From NCBI RefSeq assembly GCF_034651555.1, contig NZ_JAYEEQ010000006.1:144953-208952 (forward strand): 64,000 bases of DNA, given 5' to 3'. Each line of letters begins with the position of its first letter. Position 1 is the stretch's first letter. The notes beneath the pieces are model-generated. The model had not been told where the DNA came from. It saw only the letters and a program-made list of their open reading frames with translations, and did not search any database. Source of the stretch: Aurantibrevibacter litoralis. Lineage in GTDB: Bacteria; Bacteroidota; Bacteroidia; Flavobacteriales; Flavobacteriaceae. Below are positions 9,056-18,914 of this stretch, in pieces. The translations under genes were made by a program, and so were the position numbers.

Positions 9056-10738
9056 TTATTCCAACACTTTTGAAATAGGCCTTCCAGTGGTGCCACTTGG
9101 AAAGGCTATACCTAATAGGCTCGCAATGGTTGGGGCAATATCCGGAATTTCTGTACGCTCCGTAGTAGCTCCTTTTTGTATTCCTTTACCATAAAAGATC
9201 AAAGGCACGTGAGTGTCATAAACCTGTGGCGAACCGTGGGTGGATCCGGTCTCCGGATAGTCTATGACTCCAGCGTTTACTACCAGTAGTACATCGCCCG
9301 ATCGTTTTTGGTGGTAGCCATTCTGAAGCATTTTGGCGATTCCATCCGAATAGCTATTTTCCCACATCTGAAAAGCTGTGTATACTTGTGCTATGCCCTC
9401 ATATTGTACCATTTCTATGGCTAAAGCCTCTTGTGCTTCTCTAAGATTAATATTTAAGTTTTTTATAAGTTGATGGTCCAAAAACAGTTGCCCATTCGAT
9501 CTGTTTTTAATAAGATCTGCCGTGCCATACGTATAATTTAAAAAATCGTTTAACCTGGCATTTAAGGCCGCCTTATCTAAATAACCGGCGGGAATTTTCT
9601 GATCTTTTAAATACTTCGGAACATCTATGGCGGCATGGTCCGCTGTTAAAAAAACGGTATATTCTCCTTTTCCAACCTGCTGATCTAACGCATTAAGTAG
9701 TCGTTCCAAATCTTGATCTAACCGGAGGTAGGTATCCTCAATTTCTTTAGAATTTACGCCGTACTTATGCCCTACATAATCGGTACTAGAAAAACTTATC
9801 GCCAAAAAATCGGTAGTGGTATCGGTTCCCAAATTTTCGCCATCTAAGGCCGCTAAAGCAAAATCGACGGTCATGCTATTCCCAAAAGGGGTTGTTCTTA
9901 AAATTTCAAAAAATCCATTATCGTCCCAAAGTGCCGGAATATCATGGGGAAAAGTGGGCGAAGCCTCCCCTTTAAATACTCCTTCATATGCCGTATTATC
10001 TAGACCACTTTCTACATAACTATGTATATCCCTTAAAGTAGTCCAGGGTTTTTTGTACTGCGCTGCGTTACCCGAGGCATTAAAACGGATTACCCATTCC
10101 GGCAACGCGTCCATGTAGAACGAGCTGGTAATCCAATTTCCGTGCGCACTCCCTTCATACCAATAAGCTGCATTGGCAGTATGCCCGCCGGGAAGCACCG
10201 CCCCTCTGTCCTTAAGGGCAATAGCTACTGTCTTTCCTCTCATTTGGGTATGCAGTCGAAGTTCATCTGTTAGTGTGGTTACACCCATTCGGTGTGGCGA
10301 CATTTGACCGGCTTTTGAGCTACTTCCTACTGTGGTATACTCCTCGTCGCGTACACAGTACACCATAGTTTCTGATGTTTTATCGTACCAATCATTTCCG
10401 ATGACGCCATGAACGGCAGGCGTTGTGCCTGTGTATACCGAAGCATGTCCCGGGCCGGTATAGGTAGGTGCGTAATTAAAATGATTGTTTTTACAATTAT
10501 ACCCTTCCTTCACCAAACGCTTCAATCCGCCTTCGCCATATTGATTCCAAAACCGGGTGATATAATCGTACCGCATCTGATCTACTACGAAACCTACCAC
10601 CAATCGAGGCGGTGTTACTTCGGATGCTACAGGAGACGAAGACACTTTGTCTTTTGATTTTCGTTGCGCCAAAACTTCAACAGAACTGGATGCCAAAACT
10701 AAAATGGATACAAAAAGGATGAAAACGAATCTATTCAT
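9056..10738 (-). CDS. pafA: PafA-type alkaline phosphatase
   Basis: This 560-residue protein has a signal peptide (residues 1-25) and aligns from memory with Elizabethkingia PafA throughout. The nucleophile region is PTYTGPGHAS with the second Thr as T94, the phosphate-contacting Asn is in IGNDWYDK (N115), and the Arg is in LKDRGAVLPGGH. Zinc ligands are in STDYVGHKYG, TADHAAID and GSTHGSP. It is a periplasmic phosphomonoesterase that releases phosphate from organic esters. All catalytic positions are kept, so it should be active. PhoB boxes were not identifiable by eye. Confidence 0.95.
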   Translation of the reverse strand: MNRFVFILFVSILVLASSSVEVLAQRKSKDKVSSSPVASEVTPPRLVVGFVVDQMRYDYITRFWNQYGEGGLKRLVKEGYNCKNNHFNYAPTYTGPGHASVYTGTTPAVHGVIGNDWYDKTSETMVYCVRDEEYTTVGSSSKAGQMSPHRMGVTTLTDELRLHTQMRGKTVAIALKDRGAVLPGGHTANAAYWYEGSAHGNWITSSFYMDALPEWVIRFNASGNAAQYKKPWTTLRDIHSYVESGLDNTAYEGVFKGEASPTFPHDIPALWDDNGFFEILRTTPFGNSMTVDFALAALDGENLGTDTTTDFLAISFSSTDYVGHKYGVNSKEIEDTYLRLDQDLERLLNALDQQVGKGEYTVFLTADHAAIDVPKYLKDQKIPAGYLDKAALNARLNDFLNYTYGTADLIKNRSNGQLFLDHQLIKNLNINLREAQEALAIEMVQYEGIAQVYTAFQMWENSYSDGIAKMLQNGYHQKRSGDVLLVVNAGVIDYPETGSTHGSPQVYDTHVPLIFYGKGIQKGATTERTEIPDIAPTIASLLGIAFPSGTTGRPISKVLE

Positions 10739-10853
10739 AATAATAATCAGACTTTAACCACAAAAATAAATAAATAAACCCCTTAAAGATGAAATGAAGG
10801 TTAAATGAAACCTAATATTGTTATTTTTACGGTATCGAAGTCTCTTTATTAAT

Positions 10854-11591
10854 ATGAACTACATAGCATCAATAGGCAGTTATTTTTTAATGATATGCGA
10901 AGTCTTTAAAAAACCTACCAAATGGAAGGTAATGAAACCACTCATTTTTAAAGAGATAGACGAGCTTATTTTTGGGTCATTGGGTATTATCATTTTTATA
11001 TCCTTCTTTATTGGGGGCGTGGTTACTATACAGACCGCCTTGAACATCACCAGTCCACTCATCCCCAAAAGTCTTATTGGCTTTGCTACCAGACAATCTG
11101 TAATCTTAGAATTTGCCCCGACCTTTACGAGCATTATTATGGCCGGAAAAGTAGGATCCTACATTACTTCTAGTATCGGAACCATGAGAGTTACAGAACA
11201 AATCGACGCCTTGGAGGTGATGGGTGTAAATTCCTTAAATTATTTAGTGTTTCCAAAAATAATTGCCTTGCTGTTGTATCCTTTCGCCATTGCCATTGCC
11301 ATGTATGTGGGTATTTTAGGAGGATGGATTGCAGGTGTTATGGGTGGTTTTAGTACTAGTGCCGATTTTATAACGGGGATTAGAACCGATTTTATTCCAT
11401 TCCATGTGAGTTATTCCTTTATAAAGACCATTGTGTTTGCATTCATTATTGCAACCATACCCTCTTTTCATGGGTTTTATATGAAAGGAGGCGCTTTGGA
11501 AGTAGGAAAAGCAAGCACTACTTCCTTTGTTTGGACCAGCGTGGTGATTATTATTTTAAATTATATACTTACACAATTATTATTGGGCTAA
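10854..11591 (+). CDS. mlaE: ABC transporter permease, MlaE family
   Basis: A 245-residue inner-membrane permease of the MlaE/YrbE family, recognised by LEFAPTFTSIIMAGKVGSYITSSIGTMRV and EQIDALEVMGVNS, with about five membrane segments. I chose ATG at 10854 (MNYIASIGSYFLM) instead of the earlier in-frame start at 10818, which lies in the AT-rich leader. Its stop overlaps the ATG of the ATPase gene by one base (TAATG), showing translational coupling. The pair would move phospholipids for outer-membrane lipid asymmetry. The MlaD substrate-binding partner is not adjacent. Confidence 0.93.
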   Translation: MNYIASIGSYFLMICEVFKKPTKWKVMKPLIFKEIDELIFGSLGIIIFISFFIGGVVTIQTALNITSPLIPKSLIGFATRQSVILEFAPTFTSIIMAGKVGSYITSSIGTMRVTEQIDALEVMGVNSLNYLVFPKIIALLLYPFAIAIAMYVGILGGWIAGVMGGFSTSADFITGIRTDFIPFHVSYSFIKTIVFAFIIATIPSFHGFYMKGGALEVGKASTTSFVWTSVVIIILNYILTQLLLG

Positions 11592-12358
11592 TGATAGAGG
11601 TAAACGACATTCACAAATCCTTTGGCGACACTAAAGTTTTAAAAGGGATTACGACCAGTTTTGACAAGGGAAAGACCAATTTAGTAATTGGCCAGAGTGG
11701 TTCCGGAAAAACGGTTTTTCTTAAATGTTTATTAGGCCTTTTTACGCCGGAACAGGGTAGCATTTGTTATGACGGACAAAACTATTCTGAACTCACTGTA
11801 GGCCAAAAAAGAAACCTAAGACAAGAAATGGGTATGGTGTTCCAAGGTAGTGCCCTTTTTGATTCTATGACCGTAGAAGGCAATGTCATGTTTCCATTGG
11901 AAATGTTCACAAAACAGTCTCAATCGGAAAAAAAAGATCGTGTAGATTTTGTATTAAAAAGGGTAAACCTTATTGACGCTCATCATAAATACCCCTCAGA
12001 AATCTCGGGTGGAATGCAAAAAAGGGTGGCTATTGCCAGGGCTATAGTGATGCATCCAAAATATCTTTTTTGCGATGAACCCAATTCGGGATTAGACCCA
12101 AAAACGGCCATATTAATTGATAACCTAATTCATGAAATAACTCAGGAATACAATATAACTACAGTTATTAACAGCCATGATATGAATTCTGTTATGGAAA
12201 TTGGGGAAAAAATCATTTTCTTAAAAGATGGTATTTTAGAATGGGAAGGTTCCAATAAAGAAATTTTTAAAACCGATAATGAAGCCGTAACTAATTTTGT
12301 TTATTCTTCTGAATTGTTCAAAAAGGTGCGACAAATGTATATTGAAGAACGAAACTAA
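11591..12358 (+). CDS. mlaF: ABC transporter ATP-binding protein, MlaF family
   Basis: This 255-residue ATPase has Walker A GQSGSGKT at residues 34-41, a Q-loop near FQGSALF, signature SGGMQKRVAIARA, Walker B YLFCDEPNSGLDP and H-loop INSHD. The start at 11591 overlaps the permease stop by one base and gives MIEVNDIHKSFG, the standard N-terminus; a longer frame from 11531 reads through the permease gene. It powers the MlaE permease. Its stop overlaps the convergent DUF389 gene by four bases. Confidence 0.95.
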   Translation: MIEVNDIHKSFGDTKVLKGITTSFDKGKTNLVIGQSGSGKTVFLKCLLGLFTPEQGSICYDGQNYSELTVGQKRNLRQEMGMVFQGSALFDSMTVEGNVMFPLEMFTKQSQSEKKDRVDFVLKRVNLIDAHHKYPSEISGGMQKRVAIARAIVMHPKYLFCDEPNSGLDPKTAILIDNLIHEITQEYNITTVINSHDMNSVMEIGEKIIFLKDGILEWEGSNKEIFKTDNEAVTNFVYSSELFKKVRQMYIEERN

Positions 12359-13809
12359 TCAACTATTTCACGAAGTTGAATTTTATCGTTCTTTAGGCGT
12401 AATTTTAACCAATTTTCTAGCTTTTTACTTTCAGATGCAATTTGGTTTCTATTGGCTTCTTTTTTCCACTGTAACTCAAATACCGGAATGGTATCTATCT
12501 TATTAAAATCGGTTTTAACGGTGTAGGCATACCCCATAGCTACAAGATCGCCGTAGATCGACTTGGCCTCCTTAGCTACCTCATCAAAAGGCACCTGCGA
12601 TGCGGCCATTTTACTCAATTTACTCAACTCCTCCTCTAAAACCTTTATTTTTTCGTCTTTTCCTAAAATTTCGGCCTTTTTGGCTTCGTACAATTCGCTT
12701 ACATAATTAAATTTAACCTCAGAGTCGTCCTTCCCAGCCTGAACTACCTTTAAAGTGGCATCTGTTAACTTAGAAAATTTATTTTTCTGCGTTCTCCAGG
12801 TCTCAATAACATTATCAGGTATAATTTCATCGCCTAAAGAAAATAGTTCAATTTCTGATGTGCCATTGCGATCGTATGTGATATTGGTAAGATCCTCAAA
12901 ATAACGTCCGCCACTACTAAATTGATACACCCCTATAGTTTCATTAATGAGCTGTTGTGCCTGAATCTTAAATCGAGACTCCTGAAAAACATTGTAAAAC
13001 GTGATTCCGGCCGGAATCATGACCAAAATAGCGACCAACGAAGCCAATCTAGATATAAATCTTCTTCGTTGCGAATTGGCATAGCGTACCATAGGAAAGC
13101 GCAACAATTTTATGACCAAAAAAGTAGCCAAGCCAATAAAAATAGTGTTAATCGTAAAAAGGTACATTGCGCCTCCAGCATAGCTCCAATTGCCTATAGC
13201 CAGACCAAAACCAACGGTACATAGGGGTGGCATCAAGGCTGTTGCGATGGCCACACCAAAAATAACACTCGCAATAGTGCCTCTTTTAGCTCTTGCAATG
13301 GCCAATGCCAAACCTCCAAAAAAGGCAATAAGAACATCTCTGATATCCGGAGCCGTGCGTGCTAAAAGCTCGGAAGATTCATCGCGTAACGGGAATAAAT
13401 AGAAAAACAAAAAAGCAGTAAACACACTTAACACCACCATAACGCCAAAATTCTTTAACGAACGCCGAAGGGTGTCAATATCGTTTATGGCAAGAGAAAG
13501 ACCCATGCCCAAAATGGGACCCATAAGTGGTGAAATTAACATAGCACCGATAACCACAGCCGTAGAATTGGCATTTAACCCCACGGAGGCAATAAATATA
13601 GAACAGATAAGAATCCACGAAGTGTGCCCTTTAAACGGAATATCTGCAATAATAGATTCTTTGGTAGCTTCCTGATCGGTATTGTTCCTAATATCTAAAA
13701 GCTCGGATAAAAATTTAGTAAGACTAGATAATAGTCCCTTAAAATCTCTCTTAACATCACTCCCCTCTTTATTAGGGATTGGATTTGGTACTGTGTTTTC
13801 GTTTTCCAT
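12355..13809 (-). CDS. DUF389 family membrane protein
   Basis: A 484-residue protein whose residues 55-260 hold about six membrane helices typical of the DUF389 (TIGR00341-like) family: STAVVIGAMLISPLMGPILGMG and GVAIATALMPPLCTVGFGLA. The C-terminal 200 residues are a soluble, charged, partly coiled-coil domain that includes an IKVLEEELSKLSK stretch. The function of the family is not established. It is the first minus-strand gene after the convergent mla pair, and its start lies 14 bases upstream of the guanylyltransferase stop on the complementary map. Confidence 0.88.
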   Translation of the reverse strand: MENENTVPNPIPNKEGSDVKRDFKGLLSSLTKFLSELLDIRNNTDQEATKESIIADIPFKGHTSWILICSIFIASVGLNANSTAVVIGAMLISPLMGPILGMGLSLAINDIDTLRRSLKNFGVMVVLSVFTAFLFFYLFPLRDESSELLARTAPDIRDVLIAFFGGLALAIARAKRGTIASVIFGVAIATALMPPLCTVGFGLAIGNWSYAGGAMYLFTINTIFIGLATFLVIKLLRFPMVRYANSQRRRFISRLASLVAILVMIPAGITFYNVFQESRFKIQAQQLINETIGVYQFSSGGRYFEDLTNITYDRNGTSEIELFSLGDEIIPDNVIETWRTQKNKFSKLTDATLKVVQAGKDDSEVKFNYVSELYEAKKAEILGKDEKIKVLEEELSKLSKMAASQVPFDEVAKEAKSIYGDLVAMGYAYTVKTDFNKIDTIPVFELQWKKEANRNQIASESKKLENWLKLRLKNDKIQLREIVD

Positions 13810-13823
13810 TTGTACGTTCCTGT

Positions 13824-14903
13824 CTAAGTAAATTTTTCTCCAAAAGTATTTTTAACATTGGCCACCACGTTCTTTATCTCTTGTTCTTTTGATTTGGGAT
13901 AAATCAACAAGACCTCTTCTTTATCCACAATAATATAGTCATGTAAGCCATCTACAATTACAATTTTTCCTTTGGAGGAGCGAATCATGTTGCCGTGGGC
14001 ATCTTCACAGAGCACCGCACTATTAACGATGGCATTACGATGCTCATCCTTAGCTAACTTATCATACAAGGAACTCCATGTGCCCAGATCATTCCAATCA
14101 AACCTTGCCGGCAGTACATAAATAGCATCAGATGGTTCTAAGATAGCATAGTCTATGGAAATATTGGCCGCTAAGGGATAATTTTCAGTAATAAATTGAG
14201 CTTCCTTATCCGTATTATAGTATGCCATACCAGCTTCAAATAATTGGAACTGTTGGGGTTGATGTTGTTTAAAGGCATTTAGGATGGTTTTAACACTCCA
14301 CATAAATATACCGGCATTCCAAAGAAAATTACCTTGTGCTATAAACGCTTTGGCATTTTCATAATCGGGTTTTTCCCTAAATTGATGTACCTTACGAAGG
14401 CCATTAGGCTTTCCTTGTTCATATTCTATGTAGCCGTAACCCGTATTTGGAAAGGTAGGTGTAATCCCCAAGGTACATAGCACATTTTCCGATGTGCAGA
14501 ACTCAAAACATTGTTCCACATCGGTCGCAAAAGCAGTTTCATCCTCTATCCAATGATCACTGGGTGCCACAACCATTACGGCATTGGGGTTTATTTTCTG
14601 AATCTTCAGGGCGGCGTATAAAATACAGGGTGCTGTGTTGCGCATGGCCGGTTCTAGCACTACCTGCTGCGGCTGAACCATAGGAAGTTGTTCTAATACA
14701 ATATCGTTGTACCGTTCGTTGGTCAATATAAAAATATTAGAAGTGGGTACAAAAGTGTTCAAACGTTTAAAAGTTTTTTGAATCAAGGTATCTCCCGTAC
14801 CAAGCATATCGTGAAACTGTTTGGGGTGGGCTGCCGTGCTTATCGGCCAAAATCGGGAACCCACACCTCCTGCCATTATAACCGCATAATAGTTTTTATT
14901 CAT
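13824..14903 (-). CDS. manC: mannose-1-phosphate guanylyltransferase
   Basis: At 359 residues this is the single-domain enzyme that makes GDP-mannose from mannose-1-phosphate and GTP. The signature MAGGVGSRFWPIS starts near residue 10, and the sugar-phosphate motif FREKPD lies near 175. VVAPSDHWI supplies the metal-binding aspartate. It lacks the C-terminal phosphomannose isomerase domain found in bifunctional ManC proteins. GDP-mannose feeds glycan and lipopolysaccharide synthesis. It is ten bases downstream of the SprT-like gene on the same strand. Confidence 0.94.
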   Translation of the reverse strand: MNKNYYAVIMAGGVGSRFWPISTAAHPKQFHDMLGTGDTLIQKTFKRLNTFVPTSNIFILTNERYNDIVLEQLPMVQPQQVVLEPAMRNTAPCILYAALKIQKINPNAVMVVAPSDHWIEDETAFATDVEQCFEFCTSENVLCTLGITPTFPNTGYGYIEYEQGKPNGLRKVHQFREKPDYENAKAFIAQGNFLWNAGIFMWSVKTILNAFKQHQPQQFQLFEAGMAYYNTDKEAQFITENYPLAANISIDYAILEPSDAIYVLPARFDWNDLGTWSSLYDKLAKDEHRNAIVNSAVLCEDAHGNMIRSSKGKIVIVDGLHDYIIVDKEEVLLIYPKSKEQEIKNVVANVKNTFGEKFT

Positions 14904-14912
14904 CTTTACGTA

Positions 14913-15512
14913 TTAATTTGATATAAGTTCAACCTCCGCATTGGGTTGAAAAAGATATACTTTCCCCGAGGCGATCTCAATGCATTCATACCGCTTAACC
15001 CGAATTGCACCTTTTTTAAAGACCCGCCCATTATATATTCTGAAAATACTGCCTTGCGCTAGCTCAAAAATAAAGGATTTGTCACTAGGTGCGTCAAATT
15101 GTTTCAAAGCTAAGGATAATATGGCATCTGTATCGCTACTGGCCTTAGGATTTCTAAAATGTTTAGCCAAAAGTGGTAGCAATTGTGAGGGAAATATTTC
15201 AGGACGAATAAAGGGCACCATGAGCTGCTGAAACGTTATTTTCCACGCTACGCCATGAGGTAAAATTTGCCTACCATATTTCTCGAAAGCGACCAAATGG
15301 GCTATTTCGTGAATTAGTGTGATTAAAAAACGGTACTTGTTAAGCGTCGCATTTACCGTTATTTGATGCAACCCATTCTGTAGCCTGCGGTAATCTCCAT
15401 GTCGTGTGACCCGTTGGTTTACAATTTTTAAATGTACATGGTTTTCCTTAATGAGAACTACACAAGGCGCAACTGCTCTTTCAGGAAGGTATTTTTTAAG
15501 GATCTCATCCAT
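14913..15512 (-). CDS. SprT-like zinc metalloprotease domain protein
   Basis: A 199-residue protein with the zinc motif HEIAH (H68, E69, H72) and a candidate third ligand at H86 in ILPHGVAWK, as in the SprT/SPRTN domain. A beta-rich C-terminal part follows. It has no signal peptide, so it is cytosolic. The family includes DNA-protein crosslink proteases, but bacterial SprT function is poorly known, so only the domain assignment is firm. Confidence 0.85.
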   Translation of the reverse strand: MDEILKKYLPERAVAPCVVLIKENHVHLKIVNQRVTRHGDYRRLQNGLHQITVNATLNKYRFLITLIHEIAHLVAFEKYGRQILPHGVAWKITFQQLMVPFIRPEIFPSQLLPLLAKHFRNPKASSDTDAILSLALKQFDAPSDKSFIFELAQGSIFRIYNGRVFKKGAIRVKRYECIEIASGKVYLFQPNAEVELISN

Positions 15513-15588
15513 TAAATCAAAAATAGGATTTTAGGCACACAAAATCCGTGAGATCTTTAGAAAAAATTAAAAATGATGCGGAAATAGA

Positions 15589-16638
15589 TTAGCGCTTCAC
15601 TTGATATTGTAATTCCTCATTCTGAGAGGCTCTATATTTTAAAATTTGAAGATAGCGCAAGGCTTCCTTGTTCTTGTAGTCTGTATACGATTTGGAAGCC
15701 CAGACCATGGCCTTGTCCAAATCGCCATTAATCTCATGGCTTATAGCCATATTGTAATTGGCTCGACCTGCAATTTTAGCATTCTTATTAGAAAGTTCCT
15801 TTTGCCATAACAGGGCTGCACCATCCCAATCTCCGGTCTGTGCCCGACGCTTGGCCATTTCAAAATTAGTGCTTCCACGCACAAAATAATTTCTTGTAAC
15901 CCTATTTTTGTATGGAAAAATACGCATGGCATACTGGCTTCCCAAATACGTACTTTCCTGAAGTACCGCCTCTTTTCTCCCCAGTACTGCTTCAACCGCT
16001 TTTATGGGGTTTATGCCTTTCCCCACAGAAACGATATGCCTGCTGGCTAAATACTCATCTAAAACATCCTTATGGTATGGGTCGTAAATACGCCATCCAT
16101 TATTCAATACCGTGTTTAGGGTAGCCTGATGTGCCGGAACGTCTACAACGATCCCTATAGTATTGGGAAGTTTCATAGTTGTGAGTTGATAATCAATCGC
16201 CGTGTCGGTATCAAAATACTCCAACGAGAAAAGGACATCTACGCCATGCGTAGTACAAAGTGCATCAACCGCTTCCCAAGAAAGGCTGGCTGGAAGCACC
16301 CCCAAACCTGATTTTTCATGGGTAAGCGAATCAATGACAATCACCTTATCAAATCGTTGTTCTCGGATCAACTGATCGCGCAGTGCCGTAATCGCAGTTT
16401 CGGATCCTTGTAGGTCCAAATACAAACCCTCTGCCGTAAGAATCTGTTCTATTCTATCGATGGCCTTTTTCCCTTTAGAAGGTAAACTTCTGTTAATGAT
16501 ACCCACCTTTTTCACATCATTTGGAATAAATACAGGAGCTGGCTCCACAACACTAAGTCTAAGTTGATTGGTTGCACTGCATCCCATCAACATCAGAGTT
16601 AAGACTATTACTAGGTATTGGATACTATAATTTTTCAT
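15589..16638 (-). CDS. lipoprotein, DUF6340-like
   Basis: A 349-residue lipoprotein with lipobox LMGC, cysteine at residue 20. The body matches what I remember of DUF6340: VKKVGIINRSLPSKGKKAIDRIE near the N-terminus, a central DVLFSLEYFDTDT strand, and a C-terminal TPR-like helical region (AQTGDWDGAALLW, NYNMAISHEINGDLDKA). It is probably anchored in the periplasm or outer membrane. The resemblance to CsgG/GNA1162-type envelope lipoproteins (variable-number assessment of an envelope process) is only structural intuition. Its function is unknown. Confidence 0.78.
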   Translation of the reverse strand: MKNYSIQYLVIVLTLMLMGCSATNQLRLSVVEPAPVFIPNDVKKVGIINRSLPSKGKKAIDRIEQILTAEGLYLDLQGSETAITALRDQLIREQRFDKVIVIDSLTHEKSGLGVLPASLSWEAVDALCTTHGVDVLFSLEYFDTDTAIDYQLTTMKLPNTIGIVVDVPAHQATLNTVLNNGWRIYDPYHKDVLDEYLASRHIVSVGKGINPIKAVEAVLGRKEAVLQESTYLGSQYAMRIFPYKNRVTRNYFVRGSTNFEMAKRRAQTGDWDGAALLWQKELSNKNAKIAGRANYNMAISHEINGDLDKAMVWASKSYTDYKNKEALRYLQILKYRASQNEELQYQVKR

Positions 16639-16659
16639 CGTAGCTACTATTTACATATT

Positions 16660-16824
16660 ATGCGTTATGAATTGCTTCTATTGGTTGGTCTTGTCCTATT
16701 TTTAAATGCCCACACAGGTAAACATTTTGGGCAGGTCATGGTTCTACCGTTTTTTTATCGCAACATAAAGACCCCTAGAGACACCCAATTTTTTATAGGT
16801 ATCCTTATAAAACCCTGTAACTAA
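16660..16824 (+). CDS. possible small membrane peptide, perhaps a decayed gene
   Basis: A 54-residue frame with a strongly hydrophobic start (residues 4-16, leucine and valine rich) followed by a basic tail ending in GILIKPCN. The N-terminus resembles small flavobacterial one-helix proteins I remember, which are longer, so this may be a truncated remnant. No promoter or ribosome-binding site supports it. It diverges from the DUF6340-like lipoprotein. The rest of the gap to 17022 contains no supported gene. Confidence 0.3.
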   Translation: MRYELLLLVGLVLFLNAHTGKHFGQVMVLPFFYRNIKTPRDTQFFIGILIKPCN

Positions 16825-17022
16825 TAAAATTATTGTACGTGCCTGCCAAAATCAGTCAAAAAAGGGCACCTAAAATCCTTAGGTTCTTGTGTGTTTATAG
16901 GATAATGCGGCTGTAAAGCTACGATACGCCTGTACGTACCGTTCCCATCCGTACGGGCATAGAAACGTACAATAATGGTTCCTATTAATGCCTCGAGAGC
17001 TTGCTCTGAAGTTGTTACCCTA

Positions 17023-17703
17023 TTAGGGTGTACTCGATGAAACTTGCAGCGTTTTTCCGTTGTAGAAGTGATGTCCTGTTAACGCAAATTCCTTAATGTA
17101 TTGCGCCATGTCCTGTGCCGTAATGGGTGCCTGATACCCTGGAAAAGCCTCCTGCAACATTTCGGTTTGAACTGCGCCCAGAGCCAAAGCGTTAAAGGCG
17201 GGGCCTGTTTCTTTAAATTCTTCGGCCCACAATTCGGTAAGCGTAATTATGGCAGCCTTACTGGAGCTATAGGCCGAAAGTCCAGGGAATTTTATACTGC
17301 CCTGAATGCCGCCCATAGAACTAATGCTCACTACATGTCCTTTCTTCTTCATTTTAGGCAACACGGCTTGTGTAAGTGCCGCCACCCCAAAAACATTAAC
17401 CTTATAAACTTCTTCAAAAGCAGTCATCGACGTTTCTAAGAACGGTTTGTTCAGCAATTTTCCAGCGTTGTGTATTAGGATATCTACATGATCCCATTGG
17501 GTATTCAAAAAAGCCTTCACATGTTCCAAATCGGCGGTCTTGGAGACATCAAACGGAAATGTAATGATATTTGGATGGTTCAAAAGCAGTATGGGTTTCT
17601 CATTTCTGGAGAGCGCCAAAACACGATGCCCCTCATCTGCCAAAAGTTTTGCCAAGGCATAGCCAATACCACGGCTAGTTCCGGAAATGATAATTTGCGC
17701 CAT
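17023..17703 (-). CDS. short-chain dehydrogenase/reductase
   Basis: This 226-residue classical SDR has the cofactor motif GTSRGIG (residues 8-14), the NAG motif in HNAGKLL, catalytic Ser in SISSMGG, and Tyr/Lys in the YSSSKAA motif. The first acidic-specificity region carries a basic Arg (LSRNEK), compatible with NADP(H), though that is inference. Its ATG overlaps the stop of the upstream M28 peptidase by one base, so they are co-translated. The substrate is unknown. Confidence 0.9.
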   Translation of the reverse strand: MAQIIISGTSRGIGYALAKLLADEGHRVLALSRNEKPILLLNHPNIITFPFDVSKTADLEHVKAFLNTQWDHVDILIHNAGKLLNKPFLETSMTAFEEVYKVNVFGVAALTQAVLPKMKKKGHVVSISSMGGIQGSIKFPGLSAYSSSKAAIITLTELWAEEFKETGPAFNALALGAVQTEMLQEAFPGYQAPITAQDMAQYIKEFALTGHHFYNGKTLQVSSSTP

Positions 17704-18767
17704 TACTTATATCTTATTTCTTGAACAGGTGCATTAATAATACCTTCTAAAACAGGGATGGTTTTATTGACCAACTTAGCCATATGGTCGAAGTTCATTA
17801 ACTCATTTTCATCGCCCACCTGATGGTAATGGTCAAAATTGGTAAAGTCGAAGGTGCTAAAGGTCTGCGAGGGCACATTGAAAACTTGATGAAATGGATA
17901 ATTATCCGATCTTTTAAACAAACTGTACTCCTTGGCTGTTGGTAAAAACCCAACCAATGCTTCCCCCGCATAGCGATTGCTAATTTCAGCCAAATTAGAA
18001 AGCTCGTACCCGGTAACATACATCGCGTATGGTTTATTATTTAGGGGTACGCCTAGCATTTCAAAATTAAGCATGGTGTACAGGTTTAGGTTTTGTCGTT
18101 TTAATTTCTGAGCCAAGTGTTCCGAACCCAAAAGTCCCTTTTCCTCAGCACTAAAAAGAGCGAAAATAAGACTCCGTTTGTTGGTCTTTTCCGCACCGAA
18201 ATAGCGGGCCAATTCTAATACTGCGGAAGTGCCGGTAGCATTGTCATTTGCCCCGTTGGCAATGGCATCGCCACCCACTGGAGTTAGAAGTCCGATATGG
18301 TCATAATGCGCCCCGATAATCACGAATTCCTGCTTTAGTTTTGCATCTGTTCCCTCTAAAAAGCCTACCACATTAAAAGCAGGTTTTTCATAGTTGGCGA
18401 GGGTATCTAAATAGGTAGAAAAATAAGGAGCAATACTATTCTTCTCAAAAATAGAGGTAATAAATTGTGCCGCTTTCTCAATACCCCCACTTCCGGTATC
18501 TCTCCCCTGAAGTTCATCAGAAGCCAAAAAATGCATCAAATAAGCAATAGCACTTTCACTTGAAAATGCTATAGATTTGTTGATAGCGCTTTGCGATGAC
18601 AGCGCTAGCTCCGAATCACGGATTCCAATCGCTTCTTTTACGGTACTGACATCCACTAAAGTGGAATCTGACACCGCTGGAATACGATCGGGATTTGTTA
18701 CTAAAAGTTTCGGCCCGCCACAGCCCATTAATAGGGCTAGACCAAGAAAAATGATACATTGTTTCAT
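17703..18767 (-). CDS. M28 family zinc aminopeptidase, lipoprotein
   Basis: A 354-residue lipoprotein with lipobox LLMGC, cysteine at residue 16. The start is set at 18767 because that ATG begins the lipoprotein signal. M28 zinc ligands appear in order: GAHYDHIG, NGANDNATG, SAEEKG and the HQV near the end. These indicate a di-zinc exopeptidase in the envelope. It is the first gene of a two-gene unit with the SDR. A leader of about 150 bases separates it from a structured repeat. Confidence 0.92.
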   Translation of the reverse strand: MKQCIIFLGLALLMGCGGPKLLVTNPDRIPAVSDSTLVDVSTVKEAIGIRDSELALSSQSAINKSIAFSSESAIAYLMHFLASDELQGRDTGSGGIEKAAQFITSIFEKNSIAPYFSTYLDTLANYEKPAFNVVGFLEGTDAKLKQEFVIIGAHYDHIGLLTPVGGDAIANGANDNATGTSAVLELARYFGAEKTNKRSLIFALFSAEEKGLLGSEHLAQKLKRQNLNLYTMLNFEMLGVPLNNKPYAMYVTGYELSNLAEISNRYAGEALVGFLPTAKEYSLFKRSDNYPFHQVFNVPSQTFSTFDFTNFDHYHQVGDENELMNFDHMAKLVNKTIPVLEGIINAPVQEIRYK

Positions 18768-18914
18768 GCGGATATGTTTAAGGTACATGTTTTGTTATTA
18801 GTGGATTCACAAAAAAACGCGATTCGTAATGGAACTAATACGATTTTGGAGTTTGCATTTCCCAATGCCGCGGTGCTGCTCATGCCTACACAACTCCTCT
18901 TCGTAAAAAACGCA

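Noticed and set aside
16830..17082. stop-free minus-strand frame of about 80 codons
   Set aside because: It has no start codon and overlaps the SDR 3' end; it may be a chance opening.
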